From: Azospirillum sp. OGB3
GTDB lineage: Bacteria; Pseudomonadota; Alphaproteobacteria; Azospirillales; Azospirillaceae
Assembly (NCBI RefSeq): GCF_014192915.1
Contig: NZ_JACHYN010000008.1
Location: forward strand, 72,891-136,890
Reading direction: 5' to 3'
Length of the DNA: 64,000 nt
The notes under the pieces are model-generated. The model was not told the origin of the DNA. It was given only the letters and a program-made list of their open reading frames with translations, and searched no databases. The translations under genes and the position numbers were made by a program. Below are positions 50,272 to 59,116 of the stretch, piece by piece (position 1 is the stretch's first letter; the number at the start of each line of letters is the position of its first letter).

Positions 50272-50610
50272 ATGAGCATGCGCCAACCGGATTGGCAGAT
50301 CGCGGCTGGAGCGGCACCGCGGGGCGGCGAGGCTCCGGCGGTCAGCGCGGCCGACATCCGGGCGCTTCTCGCCGACAGCGGCGGGCTGGCCACCGACGCC
50401 GCCACCCTGTCCGACGAGGACGACCTCTACGCCGCCGGTCTGACCTCCCACGGGTCGGTGAACCTGATGCTGGCGCTGGAGGAGCGCTACGGCGTCGAGT
50501 TTCCGGAGCATTTGTTGCGCCGTCGCACCTTCGAGAGCATTGCGGCGATCCGCGCGGCGGTTGCCGGCCTGCTGCTGGACGGGGCGCCGGGCGGGTTGGA
50601 GGCCGGATGA
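50272..50610 (+). CDS. Acyl carrier protein of the amino acid:[CP] ligase operon
   Basis: 112 residues from the ATG at 50272, with TAGGAGGA directly before it. The carrier domain is at about 25-105: [58 protein letters not shown]. Ser59 in GLTSH is the likely phosphopantetheine site; the usual DSL is replaced by TSH. Such atypical carrier proteins are encoded next to amino acid:[carrier protein] ligases and accept glycine or alanine on the thiol. The stop overlaps the dehydrogenase gene (ATGA). Confidence 0.88.
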   Translation: MSMRQPDWQIAAGAAPRGGEAPAVSAADIRALLADSGGLATDAATLSDEDDLYAAGLTSHGSVNLMLALEERYGVEFPEHLLRRRTFESIAAIRAAVAGLLLDGAPGGLEAG

Positions 50611-51806
50611 GGGCGGCCGCGCCCGACGGTCCGGCGGCGTTGGCGCCGGAGGTTGCTGCGGAGGCCGCCGCCATCGCCGGACGCCATGCCGACAGCGTCG
50701 ACCGCGAGGCGCGTTTCCCCGCCGAGGCTTTCGCCGCCCTGAAGGAGGCGCGGCTGCTCGGCCTGATGGTGCCACGGGATTTCGGCGGGGTCGGGGGCGG
50801 TCTGGCCGACGCGGCGGCGGTGGCACACGCCCTGGCCCAGAAATGCCCGTCCAGCGGCCTGATCTATGCCATGCACCAGATCCAGGTGGCCTGTCTCGTG
50901 CGGCACGGGCAGCGCAGCGACTGGCACCGCGGCTTCCTGGAGCGGTTGGCCGGGGAGCAGCTTCTTCTCGCCTCCGCCACCACCGAGGCCGGGATCGGCG
51001 GCGACGTGCGCTCAAGCGCCTGTGCGGTGTCCGGCGCGGGCGGGGACGAGACGGGCGGCACCTTCCGGCTGGAGAAGCAGGCGACAGTCATCTCCTACGG
51101 GGCGGAGGCCGACGCGATCCTGGTGACGGCGCGGCGCACGGCGGACTCGCCGCCCTCCGATCAGGTCATCGTGCCGGTGCTGCGCGGTCAAACGCAGTTG
51201 GAGGAGATCGGCGGCTGGGACACGCTGGGCATGCGCGGCACCCGCAGCGTCGGCTACCGGCTGGTGGCGGAGGCCGGGCGGGCGCAGATCCTGCCGCTGC
51301 CCTACGCCGACATCTCCGCCCGCACCATGCTGCCGGTGACGCACATCCTGTGGAGCAGCGTCTGGCTGGGCATCGCGACCGACGCGGTGGCGCGGGCCGC
51401 CGCCTTCATCCGGGCGGAGGCGCGCAAGCGCCCCGGCACCCCGCCGCCGGGCGCGCGGCGGCTGGCCGAGGCGACCGCCGGGCTTCAGGCGATGCGCGGG
51501 ATGGTGCGCGGCGCGCTCGCCCGCTTCGAGGAGGCGGCCGAGGATCCCGACCGCCTCACCGCCCTGGGTTTCGCCGTCGCCATGAACACGCTGAAGACCG
51601 AAGCGGCGGAGATGGTGGTGCGGATCGTCGGGCAGGCGATGCTGGTGGGCGGGCTGTCCGCCTACCGCAACGACAGTCCCCACAGCCTGGGCCGCCACCT
51701 GCGCGATGCGCACTCGGCGCCGCTGATGATCAACAACGACCGGATTCTGGGCAACACGGCGAACCTGCTGCTGGCGCACAGGGACAACGGCTCTCTCTTC
51801 GGCTGA
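50607..51806 (+). CDS. Acyl-CoA dehydrogenase-like flavoprotein
   Basis: 399 residues from the ATG at 50607. ACAD fold: [24 protein letters not shown] at the start, [19 protein letters not shown] (the flavin-binding T..G..SD-like stretch), [17 protein letters not shown], and the C-terminal [32 protein letters not shown]. The catalytic glutamate position is not obvious. Since it is coupled to the carrier protein gene, its substrate is probably an acyl or aminoacyl thioester on that protein, not a free acyl-CoA. Related carrier-bound dehydrogenases act in natural-product pathways. Confidence 0.85.
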   Translation: MRAAAPDGPAALAPEVAAEAAAIAGRHADSVDREARFPAEAFAALKEARLLGLMVPRDFGGVGGGLADAAAVAHALAQKCPSSGLIYAMHQIQVACLVRHGQRSDWHRGFLERLAGEQLLLASATTEAGIGGDVRSSACAVSGAGGDETGGTFRLEKQATVISYGAEADAILVTARRTADSPPSDQVIVPVLRGQTQLEEIGGWDTLGMRGTRSVGYRLVAEAGRAQILPLPYADISARTMLPVTHILWSSVWLGIATDAVARAAAFIRAEARKRPGTPPPGARRLAEATAGLQAMRGMVRGALARFEEAAEDPDRLTALGFAVAMNTLKTEAAEMVVRIVGQAMLVGGLSAYRNDSPHSLGRHLRDAHSAPLMINNDRILGNTANLLLAHRDNGSLFG

Positions 51807-51832
51807 GACTTTTTCGGAACGGAACGCGGCGG

Positions 51833-52771
51833 ATGGACATGCGGGCAGAAGGCACACCGGTGGAGAATGGGCAGGCGGCGTTCCGCGACGCGCTGGTCGC
51901 GGCCGGGCTGCTGATCCCCACGGGGGTCGACGGGCTGTACGGCCGAAGCGGCGTCTTCGAGGATGTGGTGGAGCGCTTCAACGACCTGATCACCACCTGG
52001 GGTGGCGACGACGGCGCGGACGTCATGCGCTTTCCCCCGGGGGTGGCCCGCCATCAGTTCGAGCAGAGCGGCTATCTGAAGAGTTTTCCGCACCTTGCCG
52101 GCACCATCCACGCCTTCAAGGGCGATGAGCGCGCCCACCAGTCCCTGCTGCGCCGGCTGGAGGAGGGGGAGGAGTGGACCGACTCCCAGATGGCGACCAA
52201 CGTCGTCCTGACCCCCGCCGCCTGCTACCCGGTCTACCCCACCATCGCGGAGCGCGGGCCGCTGCCCGCCGACGGCGCGCTGGTCGACGTCTATTCCTAC
52301 TGCTTCCGCCATGAACCGTCGCTGGACCCGGCGCGGATGCAGCTGTTCCGGATGCGGGAGTATGTGTGCGTAGGCACGCCGGAGCAGGTGATGGACTTCC
52401 GGCAACGCTGGGTGGAGCGGGGGCGGGCGCTGATGGAATCGCTGGCCCTGCCGGTCGCCGTCGATCTGGCGAACGATCCCTTCTTCGGGCGGGCCGGGCG
52501 GATGCTGGCCGCCAGCCAGCGCGACCAGGGGCTGAAATTCGAACTGCTGATCCCCATCGCGTCGGCCGAGCAGCCGACCGCCTGCCTCAGCTTCAACTAC
52601 CACCAGGACCATTTCGGGCTGCTGTGGGACCTGCGGACCCCGGACGGCGCCGTCGCCCACACGGCTTGCGTCGGCTTCGGGATGGAGCGGGTGGCGCTGG
52701 CGCTGTTCCGTCATCACGGCTTCGATGTGAAGGCGTGGCCCGCCGCCGTGCGCGCCGTCCTGTGGGGCTGA
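51833..52771 (+). CDS. Amino acid:[carrier protein] ligase (class II aaRS homologue)
   Basis: 312 residues. Class II aminoacyl-tRNA synthetase catalytic core without tRNA-binding domain. [23 protein letters not shown] is motif-1-like; FRHEPS and [14 protein letters not shown] form motif 2; [15 protein letters not shown] is motif 3. C131, E176 and C279 coincide, as I recall, with the zinc ligands of the Bradyrhizobium enzyme Bll0957, which activates glycine or alanine and loads it on a carrier protein. That protein resembles archaeal-type seryl-tRNA synthetase. Here the carrier gene is two genes upstream. The ATG at 51833 is close to 51839, another start. Confidence 0.93.
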   Translation: MDMRAEGTPVENGQAAFRDALVAAGLLIPTGVDGLYGRSGVFEDVVERFNDLITTWGGDDGADVMRFPPGVARHQFEQSGYLKSFPHLAGTIHAFKGDERAHQSLLRRLEEGEEWTDSQMATNVVLTPAACYPVYPTIAERGPLPADGALVDVYSYCFRHEPSLDPARMQLFRMREYVCVGTPEQVMDFRQRWVERGRALMESLALPVAVDLANDPFFGRAGRMLAASQRDQGLKFELLIPIASAEQPTACLSFNYHQDHFGLLWDLRTPDGAVAHTACVGFGMERVALALFRHHGFDVKAWPAAVRAVLWG

Positions 52772-52791
52772 GCGGGCAGGGGAGGCCGGGC

Positions 52792-53694
52792 ATGGCGCAT
52801 CCGCTCGACAGGCCGGACCGCGACTGGGCGGAGACCAACTGCTACACCGACCTGTGGCTGGGGCTGCTGCGGGCGCTGGGGATGGAGCCGATGGCCGCCC
52901 TGGCCTTCACCGTCGCCCAGGATTTCGAGGGCGACCAGTTCACCTTCTTCAAGGTTCCACCGGAGGACCTGCGCCGGCTCTACGGGCTGGAGGTGCAGGA
53001 ACTCGCCCTTTACGACCGGGTGGAAAACCACGCGGCGGTGCAGGTGGCGCGCGGGCGTCCCGTGCTGGTCGAGGTGGACGGCTATCACCTGCCGGACACC
53101 CGTGGCACGTCGTATCGCGCGCAGCACGTCAAGACGACCATCGCGATCCTCGGCATGGACGCGGGCGCGCGGCGGCTCGACTACATCCACAACGCCGGAC
53201 GCTTCACGCTGGAGGGGGAGGATTACGACGGCCTGTTCGCCCCCGCCCCCCTGTTCCCCTATGTGGAGTTCGTGAAGCGCCGCGGTCCGGCCTTGGAGGG
53301 GGAAGCCCTGAGGGAGGCGTCCCGCGCCCTGCTGTCCGACCATCTGCGCCGCCGCCCGGCAAGCAACCCCATCGCCGCCTTCCGCACCGCGCTGCCGGAG
53401 CATCTGGAGGTTCTGGCCGCCCGGCCCATGGACTATTTCCACCTCTACGCCTTCAACACGCTGCGGCAGGTGGGAGCGAATTTCGAACTTCTCGGCCTGT
53501 ATGCGCGCTGGATCGGCGGTCCGCTTGAGGCGGTGGAGGCCTGCGCCACCCTCTCCGCCACCGCCAAGGCGCTCCAGTTCCAACTCGCGCGCGGCGTACA
53601 CCGGCGACGCTTCGGCGACCACGCGGAAGCGCTGGAGGCGATGGAGCGGGCCTATGACGGCGCCTTCGGCGCGCTGCTCCGCCATTGCGGGTGA
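52792..53694 (+). CDS. DUF1839 family protein
   Basis: 300 residues from the ATG at 52792, preceded by AGGGGAGG. Features: NCYTDLWLGLLRALGMEPMAAL, VAQDFEGDQFTFFKVPPEDL, VLVEVDGYHLPDTRGTSYR and VKTTIAILGMDAGARRLDYIHN. The papain-like BtrH/peptide-processing proteins share a Cys-His pair in this layout (C17 and a His near 98 are candidates), and a transferase that takes the aminoacyl group from the carrier protein is one possibility. I am not sure of that fold. It lies between the ligase and GH2 genes. Confidence 0.8.
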   Translation: MAHPLDRPDRDWAETNCYTDLWLGLLRALGMEPMAALAFTVAQDFEGDQFTFFKVPPEDLRRLYGLEVQELALYDRVENHAAVQVARGRPVLVEVDGYHLPDTRGTSYRAQHVKTTIAILGMDAGARRLDYIHNAGRFTLEGEDYDGLFAPAPLFPYVEFVKRRGPALEGEALREASRALLSDHLRRRPASNPIAAFRTALPEHLEVLAARPMDYFHLYAFNTLRQVGANFELLGLYARWIGGPLEAVEACATLSATAKALQFQLARGVHRRRFGDHAEALEAMERAYDGAFGALLRHCG

Positions 53695-53700
53695 CGGACG

Positions 53701-56142
53701 ATGGCGCGCCTCCACGCCGTGACGGGCCGCAGCGTGACGCCTCTATCGGAGGGGTGGGAGCTGTGCGTGGCCGAGCCGGGGGAGACGCCTGTCGGCGGCT
53801 GGCTGTCCGCTCCGGTGCCCGGCACCGTCGCCCAGGCGCTGCGCGCAGCGGGGCTCTACCGGCTCGGCGAGCCGCTTTCCCTGCACGACCGGGATGTCTG
53901 GTACCGGCTGCGGCTCACCGGTGAGGGGCCTTGCACCCTGCGTTTCCACGGCCTCGCCACCGTCGCGGAGGTCTGGCTGGATGGCGAGCGCATCCTGACC
54001 AGCGCCAGCATGTTCGAGCGCCACGACGTTCCGGTGACGCTGCGCGGGGCGCACGCGCTGCGCATCGTCTTCCGCGCCCTGAACCCGGTGCTGAGGGCAC
54101 GGAAGGGGCGGGGACGCTGGCCGGTCCGGCTGGCCGGGCCGGCGGGTCTGCGCGCGGTGCGGACCACGCTTCTGGGTCACATGCCCGGCTGGTGCCCCTC
54201 CGTGCCGGCGGTCGGACCCTGGCGTCCGGTGGAACTGGTCACGGAGAATGGACCGCTGCGCGTCCACTCGGCGGATCTGCGCGCGACGCTGGAGGGGCGG
54301 GACGGGCGCCTGTCCCTGGCGCTGGCGGCGGATTGGAGCGGCTCCGCCCCGCCGCCGGGCTGGCTGGAGGTCGGGGAGACGCGGGCGCCGCTCCGCTGGA
54401 CCGGGCCGGGGGAGTTGCGTGGCGATATCCGCCTGCCGGAAATCGAGCCCTGGTGGCCGCACAGCCACGGCCGCCCGGCGCTCCACGCCGTGCGAGCGGC
54501 GGTCGGGGACGCACATATCGACCTCGGCCGCACCGGCTTCCGCCGCATCGAGCGCGAGCCCGGCGACGGCTTCGCCCTGCGCGTGAACGGGGAACGCGTG
54601 TTCTGCCGTGGCGCCTGCTGGAGCAGCCCCGACATCGTCTCCTTGCCGGGGACGCGGGACGCCTACGCCCCCTGGCTGGAACTGGTACGGCAGGCCGGCA
54701 TGACCATGCTGCGGGTCCCCGGCATCGCCGCCTACGAGGCTGACGCCTTCTTCGACCTGTGCGACGAGATGGGGATTCTCGTTTGGCAGGATTTCATGTT
54801 CGCCAACTTCGACTACCCCACCGACGAACCGTTCCTTGACGGCGTCCGGCGGGAGGCAGCGCAATTTCTCGACCGGGTCCAGGCGTCTCCGTCGCTGGCC
54901 GTGCTGTGCGGCGGCAGCGAGGCGGAGCAGCAGGCGGCCATGCTCGGCCTGCCGCGCGAGCGCTGGAGCCAGCCGCTGTTCGACACCGTCCTGCGGGACG
55001 AGGCGGAACGGCGGCGGCCCGACGTGCCCTACGTCGCCAACTCGCCGACCGGCGGGCCGCTGCCCTTCGCCGCCGATGCGGGCGTGACCCACTATTACGG
55101 CGTCGGGGCCTATCTGCGCCCGCTGGAGGACGCGCGCCGGTCGCATGTCCGCTTCGCCTCCGAATGCCTTGCCTTCGCCAACATGCCGGCGGCCGGGGCG
55201 CTGCCCGGCGTGCCGGCGGTCCACGACCCGCGCTGGAAGGCGCGCGTGCCGCGCGACCCCGGCGCCCCGTGGGATTTCGAGGATGTGCGGGACCATTACC
55301 TGCGGACGCTGCACGGCGTCGACCCCATGGTCCTGCGCTACGAGGAACCGGACCGCTACGCGCGGCTGTCGCGCGCGGTGACGGGAGAGGTGATGGAGTC
55401 CGTCTTCGCGGAATGGCGGCGGGTCGGTTCGTCCTGCGCGGGCGGGCTGGTCTGGATGTTCCAGGACGTCTGGCCGGGGGCCGGTTGGGGCGTGGTCGAT
55501 TCCGCGGGCGTGCCCAAGGCGGCATGGCACGCGTTGCGCCGCTCCTTCCGGCCCGTGCAGGTCCTGCTGACCGACGAGGGGGTGAACGGGCTGGCGATCC
55601 ATCTGCTGAACGAGACGGCGCAGCCGGTGGAGGCCGTGATGACCCTGACCGCCCTGCGGCGGGGCGAGACGCCGGTGCTGCGGGCCGAGAGAGCGGTCAC
55701 ACTGCCGCCACGCAGCGCCCAGATGGTTCCGGCCTCCTCGCTCGCCGACCGCTTCATCGACCTGACCGGCGCCTACCGCTTCGGTCCGCCCGCCCACGAC
55801 GCGGTGGTGGTGGCGTTGTCCGACCCGCGTTCCGGTGCGCTGGCGGCGGACGCCTTCCATTTCCTCGGGGGCAGCCGGATGGAGCGCGCGGAGTTGGGCC
55901 TGGGGGCCCGCGTGGAGCGGGCGGCGGAGGGTTGGCATCTGGTGCTGTCCACCCGGCGCCTCGCCCGCTCCATCCACATCGAGGACGACGGCTTCCGGGG
56001 GGAGGAAGAGTGGTTTCATCTCGCGCCGGGGGTGGAGCGCCGAGTCCGGTTGATTGCGCGGCACCCCGGCGCCGCGGTGCCCGATGGCGATGTTCATGCG
56101 TTGAACGGCCTGGACCCAACGCGCTACCGGGGGACACCATGA
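53701..56142 (+). CDS. Glycoside hydrolase family 2-like protein (beta-mannosidase type)
   Basis: 813 residues. An N-terminal jelly-roll (GWELCVAEPGETPVGGW, VPGTVAQALRAAGLY, DRDVWYRLRL, FHGLATVAEVWLDGERIL), an immunoglobulin-like part, and the TIM barrel from about 290 (FCRGACWSSPDIVS, AYEADAFFDLCDEMGILVWQDFMFANF). The likely acid/base is E407 in CGGSEAEQ, where Ser replaces the usual Asn, and the nucleophile E488 in FASECLAF. No signal peptide is visible, so it is probably cytoplasmic and may act on a glycosylated product of the operon. Seven bases follow the DUF1839 gene. Confidence 0.87.
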   Translation: MARLHAVTGRSVTPLSEGWELCVAEPGETPVGGWLSAPVPGTVAQALRAAGLYRLGEPLSLHDRDVWYRLRLTGEGPCTLRFHGLATVAEVWLDGERILTSASMFERHDVPVTLRGAHALRIVFRALNPVLRARKGRGRWPVRLAGPAGLRAVRTTLLGHMPGWCPSVPAVGPWRPVELVTENGPLRVHSADLRATLEGRDGRLSLALAADWSGSAPPPGWLEVGETRAPLRWTGPGELRGDIRLPEIEPWWPHSHGRPALHAVRAAVGDAHIDLGRTGFRRIEREPGDGFALRVNGERVFCRGACWSSPDIVSLPGTRDAYAPWLELVRQAGMTMLRVPGIAAYEADAFFDLCDEMGILVWQDFMFANFDYPTDEPFLDGVRREAAQFLDRVQASPSLAVLCGGSEAEQQAAMLGLPRERWSQPLFDTVLRDEAERRRPDVPYVANSPTGGPLPFAADAGVTHYYGVGAYLRPLEDARRSHVRFASECLAFANMPAAGALPGVPAVHDPRWKARVPRDPGAPWDFEDVRDHYLRTLHGVDPMVLRYEEPDRYARLSRAVTGEVMESVFAEWRRVGSSCAGGLVWMFQDVWPGAGWGVVDSAGVPKAAWHALRRSFRPVQVLLTDEGVNGLAIHLLNETAQPVEAVMTLTALRRGETPVLRAERAVTLPPRSAQMVPASSLADRFIDLTGAYRFGPPAHDAVVVALSDPRSGALAADAFHFLGGSRMERAELGLGARVERAAEGWHLVLSTRRLARSIHIEDDGFRGEEEWFHLAPGVERRVRLIARHPGAAVPDGDVHALNGLDPTRYRGTP

Positions 56143-57953
56143 GGCCGGTGCTGTTCCAGGGCTGCTTCGGCTGGCTCCACCCGGCGGGTGGACGCCGTGG
56201 CGTCGTGCTGTGCGCCCCCTATGGCGGAGAGGCGCTGGCCACCCACCGGGCGTGGCGCTGCTTCGCCAACGCTCTGGCAGCGGCGGGGGTGCCGGTTCTG
56301 CGTTTCGATTATCCCGGCAGCGGAAACAGCGTCGGCGAGGAGGGCGATCCGGACCGCCTGGAGGTGTGGCTCGGCGGCATTCGCGCCGCGGCCGCCCATC
56401 TGCGTGCCGTTGCAGGCGTGGAGGAGGTGGCTTTGGTGGGGTTGCGGCTGGGCGCGCTGCTCGCCGCAGCGGCGGCGCGCGAGGCGGGGGCGGATGCCCT
56501 GGTCCTGCTGGCGCCCTTCCCCTCGGGCCGGGCCTTCCTGCAGGAGTTGCGGGCGGTCGCCCTGCTCGCCGAGCGGCCGGCGGATGCCCCGCCCGCGGTG
56601 GGGCCGGAAGGAATCGACAGCGCCGGCTTCCGCCTGACCGCGGAGACGGCGGAGGCCCTGCGGGGACTCGATCTCACGCGGATGACGGACGCCCCGGCGC
56701 GGCGCGTGCTCATCCTCGACCGCCCGGAGGGCCGCGCCGCCGTCTTGGCGGAGCGCTTCCGCGCGCTGGGGGCCGACGTCGAGGAGGCGCCTTTTCCTGA
56801 CCTCGCGCGGCTGATGAGCAGCGTCCAGCACGGGGCCCTGGATTGTTCGGCCTTCGCGCGGGCAGCGGACTGGTTGACGGGGGACCGGTTGACGGGGAAC
56901 CGGGGGCCCGCCGCGACCGCCCGGACCGCGGAGTCGTCCGACTTCCGTTTGCGTCTTCCCGGCGCGGTGGAGCGCCCGCTCCGCTTCGGTCCCGGCAGCG
57001 GGCTGTTCGGCATCCTGTGCGAGCCTGCCGCCGCTACCGTCGAACGGCCCGCCGTACTGCTGCTGAACAGCGGCGCCACGCCGCACACCGGCACCGGGCG
57101 CATGTCGGTGCGGCTGGCCCGGCGGCTGGCGGCGCGGGGGATCGCCTCGCTGCGCCTGGATCTGGGCGGGCTGGGCGACAGCGCGTCGAAGCCGGGGCGC
57201 TGCGACGGGCTGATCTATTGCCGGGACATGGTCGAGGACGCGCAGGCCGGACTGGACGCGCTGGCGGCGGCGGGGCATGGCACCGCGGTCGCCGTGGGGC
57301 TGTGCGCCGGGGCGGCGGTGGCGCTGCACGTGGCGCTGGCCGACCCGCGGGTGGTCGGGCTGGCGCTGGTCAATCCGGGCCGCTTCGTGCTGGGGGACGG
57401 GGTGACGCAGGAGGAGGCCATCGGCAGTGCGGTGAAGCCGGCCGCCGCTTATCTTCCCCGGCTGACCGAGCCGGCGGTGTGGCGGGCCATCCTGCGCCAG
57501 GACCGCAAGGCGTCGCGCGTCGCGCGCAGCCTGTCGGAACGGGCGGCCCGCCGGCTGCGCATCGGCGCGGGGCGGCTGCGTGCCGGGCTGACGGGGCGGG
57601 GCTACGCGCGGGACGATGTGCTCCACGCCTTCCAGGCGCTGTCCGACCGCGGAGTCCGCACGCTGATGGTGCACAGCGCGGGCGACGTGACGTTGGGCGA
57701 GTTGGAGGCCCAGGCTGGAACGGATGGCGGGCGGCTGCGCCGGATGGGCGGCTTGTGGATGGAGCGCCTTCCCGGGGCCGACCACAGCCTGATGGAGCGC
57801 GCTGCGCGGGAGCGCTTCGCCGATCTTCTGGATGAACTGCTGGAGCGCATCGGCACGGGCGCCGCGGACGGCTTGCGGGGGAAGGGCCCCGGCCCACCGG
57901 AAGGGACCGGGGCTCTCCGCGTCAATCACGCGACGGGAAATAGCCCAGCATGA
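56139..57953 (+). CDS. Tandem alpha/beta-hydrolase protein without nucleophilic serine
   Basis: 604 residues from the ATG at 56139, overlapping the GH2 stop (ATGA). Two alpha/beta-hydrolase domains: 1-250 (VVLCAPYGGEALATHRAWR, VPVLRFDYPGSGNS) and 275-590 (AVLLLNSGATPHTGTGRM, IASLRLDLGGLGDSAS). The nucleophile elbows read G101-LRL-G105 and G387-LCA-G391, so Ser is Arg in the first and Cys in the second. Relatives annotated as exosortase-system hydrolases share the GLRLG form. C-terminal LPGADHSLM keeps the histidine. The second domain may be a cysteine acyltransferase. Its 3' end overlaps the convergent collar gene by 32 bases. Confidence 0.85.
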   Translation: MRPVLFQGCFGWLHPAGGRRGVVLCAPYGGEALATHRAWRCFANALAAAGVPVLRFDYPGSGNSVGEEGDPDRLEVWLGGIRAAAAHLRAVAGVEEVALVGLRLGALLAAAAAREAGADALVLLAPFPSGRAFLQELRAVALLAERPADAPPAVGPEGIDSAGFRLTAETAEALRGLDLTRMTDAPARRVLILDRPEGRAAVLAERFRALGADVEEAPFPDLARLMSSVQHGALDCSAFARAADWLTGDRLTGNRGPAATARTAESSDFRLRLPGAVERPLRFGPGSGLFGILCEPAAATVERPAVLLLNSGATPHTGTGRMSVRLARRLAARGIASLRLDLGGLGDSASKPGRCDGLIYCRDMVEDAQAGLDALAAAGHGTAVAVGLCAGAAVALHVALADPRVVGLALVNPGRFVLGDGVTQEEAIGSAVKPAAAYLPRLTEPAVWRAILRQDRKASRVARSLSERAARRLRIGAGRLRAGLTGRGYARDDVLHAFQALSDRGVRTLMVHSAGDVTLGELEAQAGTDGGRLRRMGGLWMERLPGADHSLMERAARERFADLLDELLERIGTGAADGLRGKGPGPPEGTGALRVNHATGNSPA

Positions 57954-58596
57954 AGATGAAGAAGAACAGCGACTGGTAAGGCTGCAGGTTGTTGAGGGGG
58001 GTCGGGCCGGTGGCGCCGCCCCCCGCGCTCACGGCGATGCTGGCGCCCGTGGGGCCTCCGCTGACCGTACCCTGCGTGGAGAGCGCGCCGGTCAGCGAGC
58101 TTCCGGTGGGCGGCGTCGGCAGGCTCGAGGCCGGGATGAACGGCCCGTCGAGGGTCACGCCGAGCCCGGGTTCAGTGAGGAGCTGCCCACCCAGCACGGC
58201 GGGAATGGCGGAAGGGCTGTTGCTGGTGCCGACGGCGGGGTTCAATGGCACGGTGACCGTTGCGTTGAACGGAACGCTGCCGCTCTGGAAGGATGCGGCG
58301 TGGGTGTGCGCCGGCAGGTTGGAGCCGTTGATCGTCGTGAACTGCGTGCCACCCGAATTGCCGGGGTTGAGCGTGGTGCTGGTGTAGGGGCTGCTCCCCG
58401 TCCCCACCATCACGCGGCCGCGCAGGTCGGGCAGGTTGAACGTCGGGCTGCTCTGCCCGCCGCCGAAGGCACCGGCCGTGACCGCCCACAAGGCTTGGTA
58501 CTGTTGGGTGTTGACGGCCTGTCCCAGACATTGCTGCGTGTTCACCGGGGCAAAACTGCCGGCGAATGGAAAAATGGTACCCAGGTAGAAGTCCAT
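57922..58596 (-). CDS. Tail-collar domain protein (MdpB-like), copy 1
   Basis: 224 residues from the ATG at 58596 (GGAGATC upstream). It opens DFYLGTIFPFAGSFAPVNTQQCLGQ and contains the phage tail-collar motif FNLPDLRGRVMVGTGSSPY and LPAHTHAASF. C-terminal LTEPGLGVTLDGPFIPAS is shared with copy 2. Such short collar proteins occur in many bacteria outside prophages (microcystin-dependent protein type) and their role is unknown. No other phage gene is near. The frame is open further upstream but unrelated. Confidence 0.88.
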   Translation of the reverse strand: MDFYLGTIFPFAGSFAPVNTQQCLGQAVNTQQYQALWAVTAGAFGGGQSSPTFNLPDLRGRVMVGTGSSPYTSTTLNPGNSGGTQFTTINGSNLPAHTHAASFQSGSVPFNATVTVPLNPAVGTSNSPSAIPAVLGGQLLTEPGLGVTLDGPFIPASSLPTPPTGSSLTGALSTQGTVSGGPTGASIAVSAGGGATGPTPLNNLQPYQSLFFFIFMLGYFPSRD

Positions 58597-58685
58597 GGCA
58601 AGATCTCCGGTGGATTCGATGCGCTGGAACGGACGGTGCGCGGCGCCGTGCGATGAAGCCGCGGGGTGAAGCGTGGCGGCCGGAC

Positions 58686-59006
58686 TCAGTTCAGGATCAA
58701 TTCGAAACAGCCCCGGTCGGGGTCGCGCGGGATGACGCGCACGATGTAGAAGGGTCCCAGCGGTCCCATTGTCGGATGGTCGATCTGGAAGTAGCCATTC
58801 CACAGCTGGCTGGGGCCGTAAGTTTCGAACAGTGCCGAAAAGGACGTGCGCTTCGCCCAGCGCGGCGTGCACTCCGGACGTTCCGTCAGCTTCGTCAACT
58901 CGACTTCCGTGATCACGGACCCGTCTTCCGGGGCCAGGAAACGGAACGTCTGACCGAGATGCGGGGTGAACATCTCGTGAGACATGGTGGCGATGTCGAT
59001 GGTCAT
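58686..59006 (-). CDS. DUF6916 family protein
   Basis: 106 residues from the ATG at 59006. All of it is the DUF6916 domain as I recall it: FTPHLGQTFRFLAPEDGSVITEVELTKLTERPE, FSALFETYGPSQLWNGYFQIDHPTMGPLGPFYIVRVIPRDPDRGCFELILN. It looks like a small beta-barrel. The family regularly lies between collar-protein genes, as here, 89 bases before copy 1 and 110 after copy 2. No reaction known. Confidence 0.75.
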   Translation of the reverse strand: MTIDIATMSHEMFTPHLGQTFRFLAPEDGSVITEVELTKLTERPECTPRWAKRTSFSALFETYGPSQLWNGYFQIDHPTMGPLGPFYIVRVIPRDPDRGCFELILN

Positions 59007-59116
59007 CTCAAAGGTCCGGTCTGAGGGTCTGGAGTTTCGGCTGATGGTCCGAGCATGAAAGGCCAACACGCCGCGTCCGTCCATCCGGTGTTCGACGATC
59101 GGGGGATCGCTCCCGA

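Noticed and set aside
51833..52771. A seryl-tRNA synthetase gene
   Set aside because: Only 312 residues, no N-terminal tRNA-binding coiled coil, and a neighbouring carrier protein; it matches the amino acid:[carrier protein] ligase family.
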